DNA of 64,000 nt, from NCBI RefSeq assembly GCF_002198715.1, contig NZ_MWLK01000022.1:42344-106343 (forward strand), given 5' to 3'. Source of the DNA: Rhodomicrobium sp. R_RK_3. GTDB lineage: Bacteria; Pseudomonadota; Alphaproteobacteria; Rhizobiales; Rhodomicrobiaceae. Shown here piece by piece: positions 49,632 to 58,202 of this stretch. Position 1 is the first letter of the stretch; each line of letters opens with the position of its first letter. The position numbers and the translations under genes are program-made. The notes beneath the pieces are model-generated. The model made no database searches. It was not told the DNA's origin and was given only the letters and a program-made list of their open reading frames with translations.

Positions 49632-50160
49632 CAAGGTGGTCACGCTGCGAACAATCTCCGGGTCAGGCGGTGGCTGAAGTCAGCGGCAATATCGGTGACG
49701 GCCGCGAGGGGCACCGCCAAAGGCACGGGCCGCAAGATCAACGCATCGAACGGCGTCGCGGTTCGATTATGAGTTTAGATCATAAAATTGGCGCGGCCGG
49801 AACAAACATTGCCTCACAGTTTTTTGAGGACGTGTAGAAGCTGTGTGCAGCGCGCCAAGGTGGCGAAGCAAAAGCGCGAGGGTCTAGGGCCGTTGGAAGT
49901 GCCGTTAAATTTCCGCTTTTCGGGAGGCGCAGGATGCAGCCATTAACAGGCCGCGCTAAAGTCCGGCGGGAATATGGTGTTTTGCGGTGTGCAGACGCCT
50001 CAAATTCGCCTAAAAAAGACGAAAGGTCTGATGACCTCTACGAGCAATCTGGCCGCGGGTTCTGGGGGAAGTACGCTGCCCGTGGCCGAGTTGCACTATT
50101 GTCGGGTGCCAATCTTTTTTACATTGGGGCGGCTTCCGAAACCGGGTGAGCCGAGGGTCG
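49632..50160. other. Leader of the opgGH operon, no gene supported
   Basis: This gap between the divergent dsbD-type gene and opgG contains a TTATGA/TCATAA inverted repeat (49767-49785) and CCTCA/TGAGG around a T-rich loop near 49812. An open frame from 49934 to 50149 has no family-like sequence. The promoters of both genes probably lie here. Confidence 0.5.
49767..49785. promoter_or_regulatory. Inverted repeat in the opgG-dsbD intergenic region
   Basis: TTATGA and TCATAA form 6-base arms around GTTTAGA in an AT-rich patch. It could be an operator for either divergent gene. Evidence is only the symmetry. Confidence 0.35.
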
Positions 50161-51717
50161 ATGAATCGTCGCAACTTCATCAAGCTTGCGAGCGCCTTTT
50201 CGCTTGCCAACGGGCTTTCCTCGGAAGGCGTGACCGCGCAGCCTGGCGAAGCGCCGGCGGTGCAGCCGGCCGCCCCGGGCGAGGAGACCCCGTTTTCCGA
50301 GCAGTGGCTGTTCACCAAGGCGGAAAATCTCGCCCGCCAGCCCTTTCAGGAGCCTGAGCTCAACCTGCCGTCCGAACTGGCCGATCTGGACCAGCAGCGC
50401 TATGGCGCCATCCAGTACAAGCCGGACGCCGCGGTCTGGAAGGACGACCCCTTCACCTTCGACCTGCAATTTTACCATACCGGCTTCCAGTATAAGGTGC
50501 CGGTCGACATGTTCCTGATCGACGGCGGCAATGCGCGGCCGTTCAGATATTCGCCGGGCCTGTTCGATTTCGGCGCGCCGCTCGCGACGCCGCCCGCCGA
50601 TTCCCAGGCCGGCTTCTCGGGCCTGCGGGTCCACGCCCCGGTACACCGCCAGGAATCGATGGACCCGTTCCTGTCGATCCAGGGCGCCAGCTATTTCCGC
50701 GCCGTCGCCACCGGCCAGGCTTTCGGCATCTCCGCGCGCGGCATCAGCATCAACACGGCACAGGCCTCGGGCGAGGAATTCCCCGCCTTCCGCGCGCTCT
50801 GGATCAAGAAGCCCGCCGAGGGCGAACGCCAGCTCCTCATCTATGCGCTGCTCGACGGACCGAGCCTCACCGGCGTCTATAAATTCCGCGCCGAGCCGGG
50901 CCGCTTCACCGTCATGGACATCGAGTGCACGCTGTTCCCGCGCAAAGTGCTGACCCATGTCGGCATCGCTCCTTTGACGAGCATGTATTTCTTCGGCTCG
51001 GCCGATTCAACCCGGCCGGACGACTACCGCCCGAATGTGCATAGCTCGGAGGGGCTGCAGATCTGGAACGGCGCCGGCGAGTGGATCTGGCGTCCGCTGG
51101 TCAATCCGGAGCGGCTGCAATATTCGGCTTTCTCCGACCGCGCGCCGAAGGGCTTTGGCCTCCTGCAGCGCAGCCGCGCCTTCTACGATTACCAGGATAT
51201 CGACGCCCGGTTCGGCGACCGTCCGAGCGTCTGGGTCGAGCCCGTCGGCGACTGGGGAGAAGGCGCCATCGACCTGATCGAATTGCCCACGCGAAGCGAG
51301 ATCTATGATAATATCGTCGCGTTCTGGCGGCCCAAGTCGCCTCTTGCTGAAATCGCTAGCCATTATTTCCGCTATCGCCTGCATTGGGGCTGGGAGCCGC
51401 CCGTCCGCAGCACGAGGGCTGAAGCCGTGCAGACCCGTGTCGGGTCGCGCGGATCGCCCGACGTGCGGCTCTTCGTGATCGACTTTGTCAGCGCCGGTTC
51501 ATGCAATGGCTGTAATGTGCCGCCATTCTCGGCCGATGTACGCGCCGGTGACGGCGAAATAAGAAATGTCGCCGTGCGGTTTAATGCGGCGACGGGAGGG
51601 CAGCGCGTCACGTTCGAGTTTCGGCCTGGGAGGGTTGAGCAAACGGATGTTCGCTGTGAGCTGAAGCAGAACGGCCAAGCGATTTCCGAAACCTGGATCT
51701 ATCGCTGGACAGCTTAA
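50161..51717 (+). CDS. opgG: OpgG-like periplasmic glucan biosynthesis protein
   Basis: It is the second OpgG/OpgD paralogue in the window. Shared blocks include FSGLRVHAPVH, QGASYFRAVATGQAFGISARG, WIWRPLVNPERLQYSAFSD and WVEPVGDWGEG. The N-terminus MNRRNFIKLASAF is a likely twin-arginine signal. Where the first paralogue reads HDSDG, this one reads HSSEG (about residue 297), which may alter the active site. It starts from ATG 50161, with GAGG four bases before it. The glucosyltransferase gene opgH follows 11 bases downstream, so the pair forms the synthesis operon. Confidence 0.9.
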   Translation: MNRRNFIKLASAFSLANGLSSEGVTAQPGEAPAVQPAAPGEETPFSEQWLFTKAENLARQPFQEPELNLPSELADLDQQRYGAIQYKPDAAVWKDDPFTFDLQFYHTGFQYKVPVDMFLIDGGNARPFRYSPGLFDFGAPLATPPADSQAGFSGLRVHAPVHRQESMDPFLSIQGASYFRAVATGQAFGISARGISINTAQASGEEFPAFRALWIKKPAEGERQLLIYALLDGPSLTGVYKFRAEPGRFTVMDIECTLFPRKVLTHVGIAPLTSMYFFGSADSTRPDDYRPNVHSSEGLQIWNGAGEWIWRPLVNPERLQYSAFSDRAPKGFGLLQRSRAFYDYQDIDARFGDRPSVWVEPVGDWGEGAIDLIELPTRSEIYDNIVAFWRPKSPLAEIASHYFRYRLHWGWEPPVRSTRAEAVQTRVGSRGSPDVRLFVIDFVSAGSCNGCNVPPFSADVRAGDGEIRNVAVRFNAATGGQRVTFEFRPGRVEQTDVRCELKQNGQAISETWIYRWTA

Positions 51718-51728
51718 GGCTCAACCCG

Positions 51729-53936
51729 ATGCAAGACATGAATACGGCATTTGCGGCGCCTCTACCGGCTGAAAAATCCGGCGAGAGGTTCCCACAGCAA
51801 GATCTCTGGCGCTTCGATCAGGCGAGCCGGCGCAAGGTCCGGCCCGACGTGAACGGCGTCTTCCGCCGCATCTTCGTGTTCGCGGGCATGGTCCTGCTCA
51901 CCGCCTATCTCACCAGCGAACTGATCCATGTGCTCAGCGTCGGCGGTTTCGCCGCGCTCGAAATCGTGCTGATCGGCCTGTTCGTCCTCAACATCGCCTG
52001 GCTGTCGCTTTCCTTCATGACGGCGCTGTCGGGTTTCCTCGTCGTGCTGTTCGGCATAAAGCCATCCATTGTCAGCATGGTCAGCGAGGAGGAGGCCAAG
52101 CACCTGCCCGAGGGGCGCACCGCCATTCTGGTCTGCACCTATAATGAGGCGCCGGAGCGCATCTTCGGCATGGCGCTCGCCACCATGAAGGAACTGGAGA
52201 CCTCCGGCCACGGCGAGAGTTTCGACGTCTTCATCGTCTCCGACACCACCGACCCCGACATCTGGGTGCATGAGGAGGCCGCCTTCAAGGCTGCCCGTGC
52301 CCGTCCCGGCAACGGCCCGCGCCTCTATTACCGCCGCCGCGCCGCCAATACCGGCAAGAAAGCCGGCAACATCGCCGACTGGTGCCGCCGCTGGGGCCCG
52401 GCCTACGACTATATGATCGTGCTCGACGCCGACAGCCTGATGACCGGCGCCTCGATCGTGCAGCTTGCCCATATCATGGACAAGAAGCCCGAGGCCGGGC
52501 TGATCCAGACCGTCCCCGTCACCATCGGGCGCAACACGCTGTTCGCCCGGATGCAGCAATTCGCCGGCGGCCTCTACGGCCCGATCATGGCCTCCGGCCT
52601 TGCCTTCTGGCATCGCGGCACCGGCAATTTCTGGGGACACAACGCCATCATTCGCGTCCGCGCCTTCATGGAATCGGCCGGACTGCCGCATCTGCCCGGC
52701 TCGCCGCCCTTCGGCGGCCAGATCCTCAGCCATGATTTCGTCGAGGCCGCGCTGATGTGCCGCCAGGGCTGGCGTGTCTGCATGGCGCCCGAGATCAAGG
52801 GCTCCTACGAGGAGATCCCGCCGAGCCTCATCGACTTCGCCACCCGCGACCGCCGCTGGTGCCAGGGCAATCTCCAGCACAGCCGCATCATCGGCGCCAA
52901 GGGCCTTCGGCCGATGAGCCGGGTGCATCTGGGCATGGGCATCATGGCCTATCTGTCGGCGCTGATCTGGCTGCTCTTCCTCATCACCGCGCTCCTGCTG
53001 ACCATCCAGCAGCTCACCGCCAAGCCGATCTATTTCGGTGGCGACCAGACGCTGTTCCCGACCTGGCCGATGCAGGACAGCGAGCGCGCCATGAGCCTCT
53101 TGTTCTGGACGCTGGCGCTGCTGCTTTTGCCAAAACTGTTCGGGCTGGTGCTGGCGCTGTTCAGCGGCGAGAAGCGGCGCGGCTTCGGCGGCATCTGGGG
53201 CCTCGGCAGCAGCGTCGTCATGGAGACGGTGCTGTCCTCGCTGTTCGCCCATGTCATGATGATGGTGCAGTCGGCTGCCATCTTCGACATTTTGCGCGGC
53301 CGCGACAGCGGCTGGAACCCGCAGCGGCGCGATGACGGCTCGCTGCCGATGAGCTGGGTGGTGCGCTATCACCTCTTGCACATGACCATCGGCACCGCGC
53401 TCGGCATCTTCACCTTCATGGCCTCGCTGCCGCTCTTCCTCTGGCTGCTGCCGGCGACGCTCGGCCTTGCCTTGTCCGGCCCGCTTTCGGCGGCGTCGGC
53501 GACGCGCAAATGGGGCGAACGCTTCAAATATCTCGGCATCTTCGCCATCGCCGAAGAACGCCGCCCGCCCGCCATCCTTTTGTCCGCGCGCAAGCATTCC
53601 GAAATGCTGGCGCTGGACTTCTCCAAACACGAGGCGATCTCGCAGCTTGCCGGCGACCCGCAATTGCGCCATCTGCATCGCCAGCTCATCGAGCTTCAGC
53701 CCGTTACCCGCGAGGCGCGCATTTCGCCGAGCCTCGCCGTCGGCCGCGCCAAGCTGGAGATTTCCGCCGATCTGCCGGAATTGCTGCGCCTTTTGAAGCC
53801 GAACGAGAAGGCGGCGCTGCTCTCCGATCCGGAAAGCCTTGCCCGGCTCGAGCAGATGATCCTGCCCTTCATCCCGCCGCCCCCGGCCGCGAAACCGGCC
53901 GAAACCGTGGCCGTGCATGTGGGCGAGCGCATCTGA
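51729..53936 (+). CDS. opgH: Glucan glucosyltransferase OpgH
   Basis: This inner-membrane family 2 glycosyltransferase makes the beta-1,2-glucan backbone from UDP-glucose and exports it. CTYNEAPERIFG starts the catalytic domain near residue 130, DADSLM supplies the DxD motif near 235, and RRWCQGNLQHSR is the Q/RxxRW-type acceptor site near 375. About eight hydrophobic helices lie at both ends. At 735 residues it is shorter than E. coli MdoH, mainly at the N-terminus. It works with the opgG product encoded just upstream. Confidence 0.94.
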   Translation: MQDMNTAFAAPLPAEKSGERFPQQDLWRFDQASRRKVRPDVNGVFRRIFVFAGMVLLTAYLTSELIHVLSVGGFAALEIVLIGLFVLNIAWLSLSFMTALSGFLVVLFGIKPSIVSMVSEEEAKHLPEGRTAILVCTYNEAPERIFGMALATMKELETSGHGESFDVFIVSDTTDPDIWVHEEAAFKAARARPGNGPRLYYRRRAANTGKKAGNIADWCRRWGPAYDYMIVLDADSLMTGASIVQLAHIMDKKPEAGLIQTVPVTIGRNTLFARMQQFAGGLYGPIMASGLAFWHRGTGNFWGHNAIIRVRAFMESAGLPHLPGSPPFGGQILSHDFVEAALMCRQGWRVCMAPEIKGSYEEIPPSLIDFATRDRRWCQGNLQHSRIIGAKGLRPMSRVHLGMGIMAYLSALIWLLFLITALLLTIQQLTAKPIYFGGDQTLFPTWPMQDSERAMSLLFWTLALLLLPKLFGLVLALFSGEKRRGFGGIWGLGSSVVMETVLSSLFAHVMMMVQSAAIFDILRGRDSGWNPQRRDDGSLPMSWVVRYHLLHMTIGTALGIFTFMASLPLFLWLLPATLGLALSGPLSAASATRKWGERFKYLGIFAIAEERRPPAILLSARKHSEMLALDFSKHEAISQLAGDPQLRHLHRQLIELQPVTREARISPSLAVGRAKLEISADLPELLRLLKPNEKAALLSDPESLARLEQMILPFIPPPPAAKPAETVAVHVGERI

Positions 53937-54049
53937 GGCCATGGCTGAATTTTAATCCGGTCCCGGCAATTTCCGGATAGAGGCTTGCGCAATCCGACCC
54001 TAAATACGAGGAAGGCGTCAAGCCTCCCAACATTCAGGAAACGCCGCCG

Positions 54050-54427
54050 ATGACCGATGTCCTTAGCGTCCTCTGGACGATCGTCAGCTTCATTGTCGGC
54101 ATTCTCTGGGGATTGATCTGGTTCATCCTCAGCGACCTCCTGTCGACGCTGCTCTGGATCTGCATCGCCGTCTGGCTCGCCTTCGTGCTGCGTTACCGCA
54201 GCTTCGGCCACGGCTCGCTCGCGGTGCTGCGCTGGGGCCGCTACGGCCTGGCCTTCCTCTGGCGCTGGATCAGAGGGCGTCCCGGCGATGCGCCCATCGT
54301 CATGCCGCAGCCGCAGACGCGGATCGTGCGCGAATATCAGCGCCGCATCCCGCTCGGCTACGCCTCGGTTTCCGAGCAGATCAACATGCTGATCGTGCTG
54401 CTCATCATCGTGATGGCGCATGTCTGA
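54050..54427 (+). CDS. Small membrane protein downstream of opgH
   Basis: The 125-residue product has two or three Trp-rich hydrophobic segments at the N-terminus (VLWTIVSFIVGILWGLIWFI and the next), a basic central region (RWIRGRPGD) and a C-terminal hydrophobic anchor (MLIVLLIIVMAHV). I do not recognise it. It lies 113 bases after opgH on the same strand and could be part of the glucan operon. The start has only a weak AGGAA upstream. Confidence 0.75.
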   Translation: MTDVLSVLWTIVSFIVGILWGLIWFILSDLLSTLLWICIAVWLAFVLRYRSFGHGSLAVLRWGRYGLAFLWRWIRGRPGDAPIVMPQPQTRIVREYQRRIPLGYASVSEQINMLIVLLIIVMAHV

Positions 54428-54757
54428 CGCCGGCCTCCCGGGCCGCCGGACCGCGCGACTGATGCATTTCAATCACAGATAGTGATCAACCTGTTAACGT
54501 GGCGGCAGGTTGCAATTGACCGGTTCCACGTCCGCTGGTAATCGATGATCCATGCAACCGGACATCGTGATGTTCGGCATTTGACGCGCTCAGTACGCCG
54601 GAGCTCGAGAATTTACCGAATCTGCTCCGAACACCGAATATCGCAAAAAAGAGAAAAAAATGTCGCGATCAACGGGAATTGACATTTTCAATCGTCATTA
54701 GACGTCTCTTTAGACTTGTAAAGATTTGTATGAATTTGATTTCTGGAGATTTCGACC
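54428..54757 (+). promoter_or_regulatory. AT-rich leader of the curli-like operon
   Basis: No gene is seen. From about 54640 the sequence is strongly AT-rich. It contains TTGACA at 54679-54684, a possible -35 element, but the base 17 positions on does not make a good -10 box. Also present are an AACCTG/CAGGTT inverted repeat upstream and two TTAGAC words at 54698 and 54710. The leader probably controls csgF and the genes after it. Confidence 0.55.
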
Positions 54758-55174
54758 ATGAGGCGGGAATTTATTCTTGCGGGTGTTCTTGTCTTGTTGT
54801 CCTGCGACACGTCCGTTGCGGACCTGATCTATAGGCCGATCAATCCGTCATTCGGCGGCGAACCCTTCAACTCCGCCCATCTCCTGAACCTGGCGACCGC
54901 TCAGAAGCAGTTCAAGGAACACGAGGAATCATCGTCCTCGCAAAGCACGTCCGAGCGCTTCATCGCCATGCTGCAATCGCGGCTCTATTCCTCTCTCGCC
55001 GGCCAGGTGGCCGATGCGATCTTCGGCGAGGATGCCCAGCCCAGCGGTACGATCGTGTTCGACAACCAGCAGATCACCTTTATCAATACCGGCACGCAAA
55101 TTCAGATGACCGTTACCGATTTCAGTACGGGAAAGGTCACCAACATCACTATCCCGACCTTGTCCACGGAATAG
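54758..55174 (+). CDS. csgF: Curli assembly protein CsgF
   Basis: CsgF sits at the cell surface and couples the CsgG pore to curli nucleation. After a signal peptide (ending near SVA) comes the conserved region DLIYRPINPSFGGEPFNSAH, followed by LLNLATAQKQF, as in other CsgF proteins. The C-terminal half is rich in Ser, Thr and Asn. At 138 residues it matches the family. GGAG lies nine bases before the ATG. csgG follows 100 bases later on the same strand. Confidence 0.93.
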   Translation: MRREFILAGVLVLLSCDTSVADLIYRPINPSFGGEPFNSAHLLNLATAQKQFKEHEESSSSQSTSERFIAMLQSRLYSSLAGQVADAIFGEDAQPSGTIVFDNQQITFINTGTQIQMTVTDFSTGKVTNITIPTLSTE

Positions 55175-55274
55175 CCCTGCGCAGGCAGATTTCGCCGTCC
55201 TGTCCGCGAGTCGATCGCGTTCGGGCCCGGATCGAGTTCTATCGGCGTGAAGGTCTTACAAGGCAAGGCAGCAG

Positions 55275-56564
55275 ATGCAACGGATGACAAAGCTTGGCCA
55301 ATTGGGGATGGCCGCCGCCCTTGTCTTGGGGCTGGCGGGCTGTAGCACCCAGGATATCGCCGAGGAAACGCTCTCGGCGGGCATTCTGCCGCCGGTTATG
55401 AATCCCCTCACCGAGGCGAATCTGAGCCTGCGCGAGCTGCCGCCCCCGTCCCGCAAAGTCGTGGTGGCCGTCTACAATTATGCCGATCAGACCGGGCAGT
55501 TCAAACCGTCCGAGACCACGCAGACCCTCTCCAAGGCCGTCACCCAGGGCGCCACCTCGATCCTGATCAAGGCGCTGCAAGATGTCGGGCAGGGGAGCTG
55601 GTTCACCGTCGTCGAGCGGGAGAAGATCGACAACCTCTTGAAGGAACGCAAGATCATCACGCAGATGCGGATGACCTATCTCGGCGAGACCCGGATCGAT
55701 CCCAATGCGCTGCCGCCTCTGCTCTTTGCCGGCATCATCTTCGAGGGCGGCATCATCGGCTTCGACAGCAACATCCAGACCGGCGGTCTCGGCGCCCGGC
55801 TGTTGGGCATCGGCGGCGACCTGAAATACCGGCTGGACACCATCACCATCTATCTGCGGGCGGTCAGCACCAAGACCGGGCAGGTGGTGGGCTCGGTCAC
55901 CACGCATAAGACCATCGCCTCCTACGGCCTGCAGGGCGGCGTGTTCAAATTCATCGCCGTCGACAAGATCCTCGAGGGCGAGGCCGGCTTCACCAAGAAC
56001 GAGCCGGAGCAGCTTGCCGTGCAGCAGGCGATCGAGAAGGCGGTCTACGCCATCCTCATCGAAGGCGCCGAGACCGATGTCTGGTCCTTCGCCGATGCCG
56101 CCAGTCAGGCAAGGCTGATCCATGAATATAAGTCGGAGCAGTACGAGGCGCGCCAATTCGCCAGCAACGGCAATCCGGCGACCGCCAACGCCAAGGTCGC
56201 CACGGCTGCAACCGCCACCCCGGCGCCGGTGAAGACCGCCGGCAAGGAGGGCGCCGCCCCGGCCGCTCCAGCGGCGACGGCGGCGACGGGCAGCGGCCCG
56301 GTCGCCGGCCCCGGCGGTTCGGCCCCGCCGCCTGCCGCCTCGGCGGCCAAGGAACCGCTGGCCCCGGCCGCTCCCGGCGCGGCGCCGGCGGCGAGCGGGG
56401 GCGGATCATGGAAGCCATCGATCTCCAGCCTTGAGCCGCGCCCGCGCGACGCGCCCGGCGGCAGCGGTTCCGCGCGCCGCGAAAGGCGCATGCCCGGTGG
56501 AGGATGGGCCACCACCCCCGTCACGGTGAAGGAAAGATTCGAACATGCGGTCACCAGCAATTGA
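55275..56564 (+). CDS. csgG: Curli secretion pore CsgG with long C-terminal extension
   Basis: The first 285 residues form CsgG, the outer-membrane lipoprotein channel through which curlins are exported. It has a lipoprotein signal ending LGLAGC (Cys23) and VVAVYNYADQTGQFKPSE. FTVVEREKIDNLLKERKI, IIFEGGIIGFDSN and YLRAVSTKTGQVVGSV also fit the family. The remaining roughly 140 residues are Ala/Pro/Gly-rich (for example APVKTAGKEGAAPAAP) and end in a basic segment. Standard CsgG proteins stop near 277 residues, so this tail is unusual. It would extend into the periplasm. Confidence 0.94.
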   Translation: MQRMTKLGQLGMAAALVLGLAGCSTQDIAEETLSAGILPPVMNPLTEANLSLRELPPPSRKVVVAVYNYADQTGQFKPSETTQTLSKAVTQGATSILIKALQDVGQGSWFTVVEREKIDNLLKERKIITQMRMTYLGETRIDPNALPPLLFAGIIFEGGIIGFDSNIQTGGLGARLLGIGGDLKYRLDTITIYLRAVSTKTGQVVGSVTTHKTIASYGLQGGVFKFIAVDKILEGEAGFTKNEPEQLAVQQAIEKAVYAILIEGAETDVWSFADAASQARLIHEYKSEQYEARQFASNGNPATANAKVATAATATPAPVKTAGKEGAAPAAPAATAATGSGPVAGPGGSAPPPAASAAKEPLAPAAPGAAPAASGGGSWKPSISSLEPRPRDAPGGSGSARRERRMPGGGWATTPVTVKERFEHAVTSN

Positions 56565-56736
56565 CCCCGGCGCCAACGCGCCGAACGCGACCGGTTTCTC
56601 GCCTTCTGGCGAAGAAAGGGGAGGCAGAGACATTCCGGATCTGGACTGAATGTCGCTGCTTCTCGAACTAGAAGGGCAACAATGCCCTCACCCCCGGGAT
56701 GCACAGCGTGCCTCCCTTAAATTAATGGAGAATGAT

Positions 56737-57246
56737 ATGAAGAATTTTGTTGCAGTTTCTCTTTTCGCTATGCTTGCCGCAACGCCCGCTCTGGCCGACG
56801 GAAACACCAACACGTCGAATATCGATCAGATCGGCGCGAATCTGGTGGCCACCGCGACCCAGGAAGGCAGCGGCAATACCAGCGTCTCCAATATCGATCA
56901 GGGCCTGTTCGGCGTGGGCGACAACCTGCTTGCCACCGTCACCCAGGGCGGCACCGACAATGTGCAGGAAGCTCACATCAAGCAGAACAATTCCGACAAT
57001 ACCGGCGAAATCAGCCAGGGCGGTGATGGCAGCACCAATTATGGCTTTATCGGCCAGGACGGCATCGAGAACGAGGCCACTCTGACTCAGGATGGCGTCG
57101 GTACCTCGAACAGCGCCGAGATCCATCAGTTCGGCACTGGCGGCCTGAACGTCGCCACGGTCACCCAGGGCGGCGACGCCAATTTCAATGTCGCCGGCGT
57201 CGGCCAAAATGGCAGCGGCCTGACCGCGACGGTCAACCAGCATTAA
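56737..57246 (+). CDS. Curlin-repeat protein 1 (CsgA/CsgB-like)
   Basis: The 169-residue secreted protein has a signal peptide ending ALA-DGN near residue 20. About six imperfect repeats follow, of the curlin type Q-x-G-x-(G/D)-N-x(3)-A-x(3)-Q (for example TATQEGSGNTSVSNIDQ and ATVTQGGDANFNVAGVGQ). Such repeats stack into amyloid beta-solenoids that form surface fibres. GGAG lies six bases before the ATG at 56737. It is probably a structural subunit exported by CsgG. Whether it is the major subunit or the nucleator cannot be told. Confidence 0.9.
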   Translation: MKNFVAVSLFAMLAATPALADGNTNTSNIDQIGANLVATATQEGSGNTSVSNIDQGLFGVGDNLLATVTQGGTDNVQEAHIKQNNSDNTGEISQGGDGSTNYGFIGQDGIENEATLTQDGVGTSNSAEIHQFGTGGLNVATVTQGGDANFNVAGVGQNGSGLTATVNQH

Positions 57247-57263
57247 GCGGCAGACCAGCCAAT

Positions 57264-57289
57264 CCCAGCCGGCCTCCGGGCCGGCTGGG
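57264..57289 (+). terminator. Strong hairpin between the two curlin-like genes
   Basis: CCCAGCCGGC and GCCGGCTGGG form perfect 10-base arms around CTCCGG, 18 bases beyond the stop of curlin-like gene 1. There is no T-run directly after it. It could attenuate transcription into the second gene or protect the upstream message. Confidence 0.6.
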
Positions 57290-57290
57290 C

Positions 57291-57392
57291 CTAGATCATG
57301 ATGATTTTGGGTTGGATCGATCTAAAATCGTGGACGGTGATCTCGTTCTTAAATTTCGAGCGGGATGACCATTTTACCTCATCCCGCTCCAG
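57291..57392. repeat. Dispersed repeat family R4, copy 1
   Basis: GATCATGATGATTTTGGGTT opens the element, and GAGCGGGATGA-CCATTTTACC-TCATCCCGCTC (arms 57358-57368 and 57379-57389) closes it. The words ATTTTGG, GGATC and GAGCGGGATGAGGTAAA recur in inverse order near 61112-61216. A degenerate third trace may lie near 14855-14890. Confidence 0.7.
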
Positions 57393-57429
57393 GGTGAACG
57401 AACGAAGCCGACTTCGGCAGGAAGGGTGC

Positions 57430-58143
57430 ATGCGCATGACCAGCAAGCCTTCGCTCCTCGTGATCTCCGTTCTTGCCGCCGCCGTGCCCAGCCCGGCCGG
57501 CGCCGCCGAGAACATCTCTTCGATCGAACAGATCGGCACCGATCAGATCGCCGAAATCGCGCAGCAGGGGACTCTCCGGCTCAACAGCGCCCGGGCGTTC
57601 CAGTCGGGCAGCGGCAATGCGGCGGCGATCGCGCAGGACGGCACCGGCGCCGCCGGCAGAAACCTTGCCGGCACCTATCAGGCGGGCACGGGCAACCAGG
57701 CGCAAGTCGATCAGTCCGGCGCCGACCTCGCCAATGAGGGGCTGATTTCGCAGACCGGCGACGGCAACGCCGCCTCCATCGAGCAGGGCGGCGCGGGCAG
57801 CGTCAATTTCGCCGGCATCCTGCAGCAGGGCGTCCTGAACAATGCCAGCATCAGCCAGAACGCCGTCGCCGACCAGACCCGCCGCAACTATGCCGCCATC
57901 GGCCAGACCGGCAGCGGCAATGCCGCCGCGATCGTCCAGAACGGCAGCGGCCACGAGGCCGAGATCCTGCAGCAAGGCTCGGATAATAGCGGCACGATCG
58001 AGCAAAATGACAGCGACCAGAAGGCCGTTCTTAAGCAATTCGGCGATAATAATAGCTGGTCGATCCAGCAGTCCGGTCCCCCTGGCGGGATCACGGTGGA
58101 GCAGTTCGGTTCGGGCGGCGGAGTGGTCATCACCCAATTCTGA
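57430..58143 (+). CDS. Curlin-repeat protein 2 (CsgA/CsgB-like)
   Basis: The 237-residue protein has a signal peptide ending AGA-AEN near residue 26 and about eight curlin-type repeats (FQSGSGNAAAIAQDG, YQAGTGNQAQVDQSG, ISQTGDGNAASIEQGG and others), closing with VEQFGSGGGVVITQF. It is more Ala-rich and more regular than the first curlin. Together the two could be fibre subunit and nucleator, as CsgA and CsgB are. AGGAAGG precedes the ATG at 57430, and another in-frame ATG lies at 57436. Confidence 0.88.
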   Translation: MRMTSKPSLLVISVLAAAVPSPAGAAENISSIEQIGTDQIAEIAQQGTLRLNSARAFQSGSGNAAAIAQDGTGAAGRNLAGTYQAGTGNQAQVDQSGADLANEGLISQTGDGNAASIEQGGAGSVNFAGILQQGVLNNASISQNAVADQTRRNYAAIGQTGSGNAAAIVQNGSGHEAEILQQGSDNSGTIEQNDSDQKAVLKQFGDNNSWSIQQSGPPGGITVEQFGSGGGVVITQF

Positions 58144-58202
58144 CCGGACCGCCGGCCCTATCGGCCTTCTCCGTGACTGCGGTGCATTCCGGAGATTATC
58201 CG

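Noticed and set aside
49934-50149. A 71-codon plus-strand frame before opgG
   Set aside because: No recognisable signal or domain. It probably belongs to the opgG leader.
51762-53942. A 726-codon minus-strand frame opposite opgH
   Set aside because: It is antisense to an unmistakable glucosyltransferase and has shadow-like composition.
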